Part shown: one piece after another, positions 7,885 through 12,434 of the stretch
Layout of the letters: every line of letters starts with the position of its first letter
How positions within the stretch are numbered: the stretch's first letter is position 1
Assembly: GCF_025143365.1 (NCBI RefSeq)
Contig: NZ_JALXPE010000085.1
Span: 1-12,434 of the forward strand
DNA from: Microbacterium sp. p3-SID336
GTDB lineage: Bacteria > Actinomycetota > Actinomycetes > Actinomycetales > Microbacteriaceae
Direction: 5' to 3'
Length of the DNA: 12,434 nt
Translations under genes and position numbers: made by a program
Notes under the pieces: generated by a model
Told to the model about the DNA's origin: nothing
What the model saw: only the letters and a program-made list of their open reading frames with translations
Database searches by the model: none

Positions 7885-7891
7885 CCTCCCT
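7885..7891 (-). promoter_or_regulatory. nusA ribosome-binding site overlapping a uORF stop
   Basis: AGGGAGG, 5 nt before the nusA ATG, is one of the strongest ribosome-binding sites in the window and fixes the nusA start. Its first two bases are the last two of the TAG that ends the 12-codon upstream ORF, so a ribosome terminating there would be standing on the nusA initiation site. Confidence 0.7.
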
Positions 7892-7928
7892 ATTCAGCTC
7901 TCGTCGCGCCTGAACGCACGCGCGACAT
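7890..7928 (-). CDS. Candidate leaderless 12-codon leader peptide upstream of nusA
   Basis: ATG at 7928, eleven further codons and TAG at 7892-7890 encode MSRVRSGATRAE. The ATG lies 7 nt after a TATCGT -10-like element, so the transcript would begin at or beside the start codon. The peptide is basic, and uses TCA, AGA, GCT and GAA codons plus a TAG stop, all uncommon in such a GC-rich genome. The stop overlaps the nusA ribosome-binding site, which would allow translational coupling or reinitiation. No peptide family is recognised. It could equally be a chance reading frame in the nusA 5' leader. Confidence 0.35.
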   Translation of the reverse strand: MSRVRSGATRAE

Positions 7929-7935
7929 CCGTACA

Positions 7936-7965
7936 ACGATACCCTGTGCCGCCGCCGCGGGCACA
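7936..7965 (-). promoter_or_regulatory. Candidate nusA operon promoter with inverted repeat
   Basis: On the minus strand TATCGT (7941 to 7936) is a fair -10, matching the key first, second and last bases of TATAAT. A 17-nt spacing puts GTGCCC (7964 to 7959) at -35, a weak match. An inverted repeat, TGTGCC-N9-GGCACA (7945-7965), covers the -35 and spacer, where a repressor could act. A second, partly overlapping GC-rich pair of 8-bp arms (7951-7958 with 7973-7980) is also present. Confidence 0.4.
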
Positions 7966-8018
7966 CGAGCGAGCGGCGGCCCTGGTCTGCGAGGCGCTGC
8001 CGGCGTCCGTCGGCACAG

Positions 8019-8035
8019 CGCCCGAACGACGGGCG
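8019..8035 (-). terminator. Weak hairpin after the LOG-family gene
   Basis: CGCCCG and CGGGCG form a 6-bp stem with a 5-nt loop about 30 nt past the end of the LOG-family gene. No U-tract follows, so termination is possible but unproven. The rest of the 7966-8064 stretch shows no gene; it is too short to hold rimP. Confidence 0.2.
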
Positions 8036-8064
8036 GGCGGACAGGTGAGTCGCTTCCCCCGAGA

Positions 8065-9105
8065 TCAGGCCGCGGGAGCGGAGTCGAGCGCGTTGATCGC
8101 GCCGATGAGGCGGAAGAGGTTGCCGACCTGGCGCTGATCCAAGTGCAGCTGCACCCGGGGCAGGTCGAGACGGTCGTCGTCGGCGACCTCGGGAGGATGC
8201 GGCGCGGTCCGCTCGATGCGCCCGGAGGACAGCAGCGGGCCGAACGCGTCATTGAGCGACGCCACCTCCGCGTCGGTCGGCTCGGCGCGAAGACGCAGCA
8301 CCAGTGTCTCGCCGACCCACCGCAGCGAGTCGTAGTTGCGCCAGAACCCGGTGATCTCGGCGCGCGCCGCCTCCACGGAATCGGTGATCACCACCCGGTC
8401 GAAATCTCCGGGCGAGATCACGCCCATCGGGGCGAGGTGCTCGTCGACGAAGCGCCGCATCCCCTCCCAGAACGCCCCGCCCTTCTGGTCGAGCAGCACG
8501 ATCGGCGTGGGCTCGGCCTTACCGGTCTGCTGCAGCGTGAGCAGCTCGAACATCTCGTCGAGCGTGCCGAAGCCGCCGGGAAGGCAGATGAACCCGAGCG
8601 ACTCCTTGATGAGCATGAGCTTGCGCGTGAAGAAGTACTTCATCGCCACGACCTGGTCCTGCCCGGTCACGACCGCGTTGGCCTTCTCCTCGAACGGCAG
8701 CCGGATCGAGACGCCGAGCGACAGCGCAGGACCCGCACCCTCCGCCGCGGCCTGCATGATGCCGGGCCCCGCCCCGGTGACGACCATCCACCCGTCTCCG
8801 GCGAGAGCGGCGGCGACGTCCCGCGCCTGGCGGTACAGCGGGTCGTCCTGGCGCGTCCGCGCGGAGCCGAACACGGTGACCTTCGGCACGCCGCGGAACG
8901 GCGCGAACAGACGGAAGGCGTCCCGCATCTCGGCGAGTGCCGCCGAGGCGATCTTGAGGTCGAGGCGATCCGTCCCGTCCTCCCCGAGCAGCAGCGCCGT
9001 GCGCAGCATCCGCATCACGAGCCGGCGGTCGGCATGCACGCCCGCCTCATCCAGGACGGCGTTGATCTCCGTGGTGAGCGCGGCGGGCAGAGGCTGGTCA
9101 GTCAT
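8065..9105 (-). CDS. LOG-family Rossmann-fold protein (TIGR00730-like), long form
   Basis: LOG-fold proteins hydrolyse nucleoside 5'-monophosphates to the free base and ribose 5-phosphate; some make active cytokinins, others (PpnN type) cleave purine nucleotides. The 346-residue product has the Rossmann core at about 75-255: VTVFGSAR (76-83), VTGAGPGIMQAAAEGA (109-124), the MKYFFTRKLML segment (155-165) with Arg161-Lys162, and the signature PGGFGTLDE (176-184) with Glu184. It carries about 70 extra residues before the core and about 90 after it, against about 180-190 residues for minimal LOG enzymes, so the substrate cannot be assigned. No signal peptide or membrane segment is seen, so it is cytoplasmic. 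The ATG has a G-run (GGGGG) 1 nt away and CACGCT 6 nt upstream, so leaderless expression is possible. It is divergent from the PPOX-like gene and upstream of nusA. Confidence 0.85.
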   Translation of the reverse strand: MTDQPLPAALTTEINAVLDEAGVHADRRLVMRMLRTALLLGEDGTDRLDLKIASAALAEMRDAFRLFAPFRGVPKVTVFGSARTRQDDPLYRQARDVAAALAGDGWMVVTGAGPGIMQAAAEGAGPALSLGVSIRLPFEEKANAVVTGQDQVVAMKYFFTRKLMLIKESLGFICLPGGFGTLDEMFELLTLQQTGKAEPTPIVLLDQKGGAFWEGMRRFVDEHLAPMGVISPGDFDRVVITDSVEAARAEITGFWRNYDSLRWVGETLVLRLRAEPTDAEVASLNDAFGPLLSSGRIERTAPHPPEVADDDRLDLPRVQLHLDQRQVGNLFRLIGAINALDSAPAA

Positions 9106-9179
9106 ACCCCCAGCGTGTCATGACGCGGCGGGTTCGGTCACCGCAACGCCGCGGCCGGCCGTCAGGCGGGCGTCCGCCC

Positions 9180-9230
9180 GTGGCGAGCACGAGCGACCCC
9201 TCGTGTCAACGCCCCTGCCGTGCTCGCCGC
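9180..9230. other. Long inverted repeat in a divergent intergenic region
   Basis: GGCGAGCACG (9182-9191) and CGTGCTCGCC (9219-9228) are perfect 10-bp arms, extendable outward by a G-T and a G-C pair, around a 27-nt spacer. A second perfect palindrome, CGGGCG-TC-CGCCCG (9167-9180), touches it. The region (9106-9250) separates two divergent genes, so a terminator is not expected; operator sites or 5' UTR structure of the PPOX-like gene fit better. Confidence 0.45.
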
Positions 9231-9238
9231 AGCGCGGG

Positions 9239-9244
9239 CATGCT
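9239..9244 (+). promoter_or_regulatory. Weak candidate -10 before the PPOX-like gene
   Basis: CATGCT lies exactly 6 nt before the ATG at 9251, the same spacing as the better -10 elements of mutY, proS and the PEP-mutase-like gene, but it lacks the first T of TANNNT. No Shine-Dalgarno sequence is visible before this ATG, which makes leaderless initiation plausible. Confidence 0.25.
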
Positions 9245-9250
9245 GACGCC

Positions 9251-9751
9251 ATGACCGAGATCACCGGAACCGAAGCCCTCGCCCGCGTCGCCGAACTGGT
9301 GGAGGACATCGACATCACGATGCTCACCACGATCGACGAGGATGGCCATCTCGTAAGCCGCCCGATGTCCACCCGGCAGATGGACGACGCGGGCGACATC
9401 TGGTTCTTCACCGCGGAGGACACCGAGAAGGTCGAGGAGGCGCGGCGACACCACGACGTGGGACTCGCCTACTGCGACGCCAAGGGCATGCGCTATGTCT
9501 CCGTCGCCGGCACGGCGGAGGTCGTCCACGACCGCGCCAAGATGGAGGAGCTCTACTCCCCGTCGCTCGACATCTGGTTCGCCGACGGCCTGGAGACGCC
9601 CGGGATCGCGCTGCTGCGCGTCACGCCGCGGGTCACCGAGTTCTGGGAGCCCGCCAAGGGCAAGCTCGCCATGGCTGCGGGCGCGCTGAAGGCGCTCGTC
9701 ACCCGCGACACCCCGGACGACACCATGGACCACGGCCGCATCGCCTGCTGA
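9251..9751 (+). CDS. Pyridoxamine 5'-phosphate oxidase-like, general stress protein 26 family
   Basis: A 166-residue split-barrel flavin-binding protein. Recognisable segments are ELVEDIDITMLTTIDEDGHLVSRPM (15-39), DIWFFTAEDTEKVEEARRHHDVGLAYCD (49-76) and YVSVAGTAEVVHDRAKMEELY (82-102), followed by LLRVTPRVTEFWE (121-133). This is the pattern of the COG3871 general stress proteins, which bind FMN/FAD or F420-type cofactors; the reaction is usually unknown. It is not a true PdxH pyridoxamine oxidase, which is longer. The C-terminal 30 residues are Ala/Lys/Asp-rich and variable. The ATG at 9251 is the first start consistent with the family N-terminus. It is transcribed divergently from the LOG-family gene and converges on proS with only 25 nt between stop codons, where no clear terminator is seen. 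Confidence 0.88.
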   Translation: MTEITGTEALARVAELVEDIDITMLTTIDEDGHLVSRPMSTRQMDDAGDIWFFTAEDTEKVEEARRHHDVGLAYCDAKGMRYVSVAGTAEVVHDRAKMEELYSPSLDIWFADGLETPGIALLRVTPRVTEFWEPAKGKLAMAAGALKALVTRDTPDDTMDHGRIAC

Positions 9752-9776
9752 GCGGGCGCGCGGAGAGGCCGCACCC

Positions 9777-11537
9777 TCAGCGGAGCGCCGTGAGTCGCCC
9801 CACCGCCTCGTCGACCGAGACGGCGTCCCGCTCTCCCGTGCGGCGGTCCCACAGCTCGACCTGACCATCGGCAGCTCCGCGTCCGACCACCACGATGTGC
9901 GGCACGCCGACCAGCTCCGCGTCGCCGAACTTCACGCCGGGCGAGACCTTGGGGCGGTCGTCATAGAGCACATCGAAGCCGGCGGACTCGAGCGTGGCTG
10001 ACAGCTGCTCCGCCACGTCGAACGCGACCTGGTCCCGTCCGGCCGCGACCACCTGCACGTCGAACGGCGCGACGGACGCCGGCCAGATGAGGCCCTTGTC
10101 GTCGTTGTTCAGCTCGGCGATGATCGCCAGGATCCGCGTCACGCCGATGCCGTAGGAGCCCATCGTCACCGTGACGAGCTTCCCGTTCTCGTTCAGCACC
10201 TTCAGGCCCAGAGCCTCGGCGTACTTGCGACCGAGCTGGAAGACATGGCCGATCTCCATGCCGCGCGCGAGCTCGACCGGGCCGGAGCCGTCCGGCGCGG
10301 GATCGCCGGCGCGGACGTTCGCGATCTCCACGATGCCGTCGGCGGCGAAGTCGCGGCCCATCACCACGGAGTGCGCGTGCTTCTGATCGATGTTCGCCCC
10401 GGTGATCCAGCTCGTGCCCTCGCTCACCCGCGGGTCGACGAGGTACCGGATGCCGGTCGCGGACTCCTCGCCCAGCACGGCACCCGTGGGCGACCAGGGG
10501 CCGATGTAGCCCTTCACGAGGAGCGGGTGGTTCTCGAAGTCGTCGGCGGTCGCAGTCTCGACCTCGGCCGGCGCGAACGCCACCTCCGCGCGCTTCTCGT
10601 CGACCTCGCGGTCGCCGGGGATGCCCACGATCACCAGTTCGCGCGTGCCGTCGAGGTGCTTCAGCGCCAGCACGACGTTCTTCAGAGTGTCAGCCGCGCT
10701 GAACTCGCCCTCGAGCTCGCGGTTGCAGTGCGCCACGAGCGTGTCGATGGTCGGCGTGTCCGGGGAGTCGAAGATCACGGGCGAGGCGTCGGCGTCGAAC
10801 GGCACCGCGTCCGGCACGGCGGTGGTGAAGGCCTCGACGTTGGCGGCGTAGCCTCCGGCGCTGCGCACGAAGGTGTCCTCGCCGACGGGCGTGGGGTGCA
10901 GGAACTCCTCGCTGCGCGAACCGCCCATGGCACCCGCATCGGCCTGCACGATCGCATACTCGAGGCCGAGACGCTGGAAGATGCGCTCGTAGGCGTCGCG
11001 CTGCGCCTGGTAGCTGGCGTCCAGGCCCTCGTCCGAGGCGTCGAAGGAGTACGCGTCCTTCATCGTGAACTCGCGACCGCGGAGGAGACCGGCGCGAGGA
11101 CGAGCCTCATCGCGGTACTTGTCCTGGATCTGATAGATCGTCAGGGGCAGGTCCTTGTACGAGGAGTAGAGGTCCTTCACGAGCAGCGTGAAAGCCTCCT
11201 CGTGCGTGGGCGCGAGCAGGTAGTCGCCGCCCTTGCGGTCCTGCAGGCGGAACAGCAGGTCGCCGTACTCCTCCCAGCGACCCGTCGCCTCGTAGGCCTC
11301 GCGCGGCATGAGCGCGGGGAAATGCACCTCCTGCGCACCCGCCGCCGCCATCTCCTCGCGGATGACCGTCTCGATGCGCGCCTTCACCCGCAGCCCGAGC
11401 GGAAGCCACGCGAAGATACCCGCCGCCTGCGGTCGGATGTACCCGGCGCGGATCAGCAGCTTGTGGCTGGCGACCTCTGCGCCGGCAGGGTCTTCACGGA
11501 GCGTGCGGAGGAAGAAGTTCGAGAGACGAGTGACCAC
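9777..11537 (-). CDS. proS: Prolyl-tRNA synthetase, bacterial type with editing domain
   Basis: Class II aminoacyl-tRNA synthetase that attaches proline to tRNA-Pro. The 586-residue product is full length for the bacterial form. Motif 1 is around [12 protein letters not shown] (40-51), with the TxE loop THEEAFT at 111-117; motif 2 is [22 protein letters not shown] (140-161), motif 3 is [14 protein letters not shown] (459-472). The INS editing domain, which clears Ala-tRNA-Pro, occupies about 224-407, and the anticodon-binding domain about 490-586 (VQVVAAG, then [22 protein letters not shown]). The start is GTG at 11537, giving the conserved MVTRLS opening; there is no Shine-Dalgarno sequence and a TACACT -10 lies 6 nt upstream, so the mRNA is probably leaderless. 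It follows the PEP-mutase-like gene by 47 nt on the same strand but has its own promoter in that gap. Confidence 0.97.
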   Translation of the reverse strand: MVTRLSNFFLRTLREDPAGAEVASHKLLIRAGYIRPQAAGIFAWLPLGLRVKARIETVIREEMAAAGAQEVHFPALMPREAYEATGRWEEYGDLLFRLQDRKGGDYLLAPTHEEAFTLLVKDLYSSYKDLPLTIYQIQDKYRDEARPRAGLLRGREFTMKDAYSFDASDEGLDASYQAQRDAYERIFQRLGLEYAIVQADAGAMGGSRSEEFLHPTPVGEDTFVRSAGGYAANVEAFTTAVPDAVPFDADASPVIFDSPDTPTIDTLVAHCNRELEGEFSAADTLKNVVLALKHLDGTRELVIVGIPGDREVDEKRAEVAFAPAEVETATADDFENHPLLVKGYIGPWSPTGAVLGEESATGIRYLVDPRVSEGTSWITGANIDQKHAHSVVMGRDFAADGIVEIANVRAGDPAPDGSGPVELARGMEIGHVFQLGRKYAEALGLKVLNENGKLVTVTMGSYGIGVTRILAIIAELNNDDKGLIWPASVAPFDVQVVAAGRDQVAFDVAEQLSATLESAGFDVLYDDRPKVSPGVKFGDAELVGVPHIVVVGRGAADGQVELWDRRTGERDAVSVDEAVGRLTALR

Positions 11538-11557
11538 GGCTCAAGTGTAGTGAGCCG
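11537..11557 (-). promoter_or_regulatory. proS promoter inside a perfect inverted repeat
   Basis: On the minus strand TACACT (11549 to 11544) is a -10 element 6 nt before the GTG start, predicting a leaderless transcript. It is bracketed by perfect 7-bp arms, CGGCTCA (11537-11543) and TGAGCCG (11551-11557), with a 7-nt spacer. The arms cover the transcription start on one side and the region just upstream of the -10 on the other, an ideal place for a repressor. A weak -35 (GTGAGG, 16-nt spacing) can be drawn. Confidence 0.45.
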
Positions 11558-11584
11558 CGGCCACCCCTCACGTCGCGGCGGGTG

Positions 11585-12355
11585 TCAGTTGAGCGCGGGC
11601 AGCCCACCGGGAACCACGCCGCCGCCGTACAGGCTGCTCGCGAGGTCCTGCAGCGCCGTCAGCGCCACCCGCTGCGGCAGCGGGCCGTAGGAGATGCGGG
11701 CCACGCCGAGCTTCTCGTACTCGGACGCGGCGAGCGCACCGGGGAGACCGATCACGCTCACCTTCCGCTCCCCGATCCCCTCGACCAGCTGGCGGGTGAC
11801 GTTCGCGTCGAGGATCCCGGGCACGAACACGGCGGTGGCGCCCGCATCGAGGAAGGCGCGACCGCGCTGGATGGCGTCCGCGACGCTCTCGGCGACGGGG
11901 CGGTGGCCGGCACGGACGAACGCGTCGGTGCGGGCGTTCAGGGCGAACGGCACGCCCGCCTTCTCCGCGGCCTTCACGATGGCCTCCACCACGGCGACGG
12001 ACTCGTCGAGCGGCTTGAGCCGGTCCTCGACGTTCGCGCCAACGACACCCGCCGCGATCGCGAGACGCGTGGTCTCTCCGGCGTCGCCGTAGCCGTCGTC
12101 GAGGTCCGCCGAGACCGGGACGGGGACAGCGGCGGCGATACGGCCCACCATGTCGATCATGACGTCGCGGGGCGTGGCGCCGTCGTCATACCCGAAGGAT
12201 GCCGCGATGCCGTGTCCGGCGGTGGCGATCGCCGCGGTCTCGGGCAGAGCCGCGACGGCACGAGCCGACACGACGTCCCACACGTTCACCACGCGGAGGA
12301 TCTCCGGCGCGTCATAGAGTCCGACAAGGGTCTGGGCCTTCGCTGCAGTGGTCAT
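11585..12355 (-). CDS. Isocitrate lyase/PEP mutase superfamily protein
   Basis: A 256-residue TIM-barrel protein of the ICL/PEP mutase/KPHMT superfamily, whose members make or break C-C or C-P bonds next to an alpha-keto acid using Mg2+. Family features are NVWDVVSARAVA (24-35), IATAGHGIAASFGY (43-56), the metal-binding ADLDDGYGD (83-91), NVEDR (108-112) with Glu110 and NARTDAF (140-146) with Arg142. The K-[KR]-C-G-H loop of true isocitrate and methylisocitrate lyases is absent, so those reactions are unlikely; the gating loop of PEP mutase proper is not recognisable either. Carboxyphosphonoenolpyruvate mutase-like or an unknown lyase/hydrolase remains open. The ATG at 12355 has TAGCGT 6 nt upstream, a leaderless layout. 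It is upstream of proS on the same strand; no functional link is evident. Confidence 0.85.
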   Translation of the reverse strand: MTTAAKAQTLVGLYDAPEILRVVNVWDVVSARAVAALPETAAIATAGHGIAASFGYDDGATPRDVMIDMVGRIAAAVPVPVSADLDDGYGDAGETTRLAIAAGVVGANVEDRLKPLDESVAVVEAIVKAAEKAGVPFALNARTDAFVRAGHRPVAESVADAIQRGRAFLDAGATAVFVPGILDANVTRQLVEGIGERKVSVIGLPGALAASEYEKLGVARISYGPLPQRVALTALQDLASSLYGGGVVPGGLPALN

Positions 12356-12361
12356 CCCCCC

Positions 12362-12367
12362 ACGCTA
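12362..12367 (-). promoter_or_regulatory. Candidate -10 of the PEP-mutase-like gene
   Basis: TAGCGT (minus strand) fits TANNNT and is separated from the ATG by exactly six G. A hairpin with 6-bp arms, CGCCCG-CCA-CGGGCG (12369-12383), lies immediately upstream over the spacer. The G-run touches the ATG and is too close to act as a standard ribosome-binding site, so leaderless initiation is favoured. Confidence 0.4.
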
Positions 12368-12411
12368 ACGCCCGCCACGGGCGCGGAGGCCGGGCCGGCG
12401 CAGCCCGCGGT

Positions 12412-12434
12412 GGGGGGGGGGGGGGGGGGGGGGG
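12412..12434. other. Poly-G run at the contig end
   Basis: Twenty-three consecutive G close the window. Two-colour Illumina instruments call G when signal is lost, and untrimmed tails of this kind end up at contig edges. It should not be treated as genomic sequence. Confidence 0.85.

Noticed and set aside
7880..7966. NusA extended to an upstream ATG at 7966
   Set aside because: The added residues are not conserved in NusA, and the ATG at 7879 has a strong ribosome-binding site and the family start.
6602..8137. 511-codon plus-strand open frame opposite nusA and ylxR
   Set aside because: Antisense shadow spanning two real genes and their spacer; no domain and no initiation signal.
10245..11690. 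481-codon plus-strand open frame opposite proS
   Set aside because: Antisense shadow of the ProS frame; composition typical of complementary-strand translations.

Overview
The window is GC-rich (roughly 70% by eye) and almost wholly coding. It is a stretch of actinobacterial chromosome, most likely Microbacterium or a close relative in Microbacteriaceae. The support is a short MutY with no NUDIX-like tail, a 327-residue NusA, an IF2 with a long Gly/Pro/Ala/Arg linker, a ProS starting MVTRLS, a long LOG-family protein, and several starts with the actinobacterial leaderless layout (TANNNT about 6 nt before ATG/GTG). The genus is inferred; no rRNA or other marker is present.

Layout. mutY (65-961, +) converges on a large LuxR-type regulator gene (980-3109, -). 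The core translation/transcription operon follows on the minus strand, read right to left: nusA (7879-6896), ylxR (6835-6581), infB (6486-3745), rbfA (3641-3216). Upstream of nusA are a LOG-family gene (9105-8065, -), a divergent general-stress/pyridoxamine-oxidase-like gene (9251-9751, +), proS (11537-9777, -) and a PEP mutase/isocitrate lyase superfamily gene (12355-11585, -). The window ends in 23 consecutive G (12412-12434), almost certainly a read artefact at a contig end.

How the genes work together. NusA, IF2 and RbfA act in transcription elongation/antitermination, initiation of translation and 30S maturation; YlxR is their usual small RNA-binding neighbour. ProS charges tRNA-Pro. MutY is base-excision repair. 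The LOG-like, PPOX-like and PEP-mutase-like proteins are accessory metabolic or stress functions with unproven substrates.

No mobile element, CRISPR array, tRNA, rRNA or defence system was found. What is unusual is mostly regulatory: two mutually exclusive perfect hairpins at the infB ribosome-binding site; a 12-codon, apparently leaderless ORF whose stop codon overlaps the nusA ribosome-binding site; a perfect 7-bp inverted repeat bracketing the -10 of proS; strong hairpins without U-tracts between operon genes; and a LAL-like regulator lacking its ATPase domain. Neither rimP nor truB, usual neighbours of this operon, is in its expected place. No intergenic gap exceeds 300 bases; the longest are 7880-8064 and 9106-9250, both described below.
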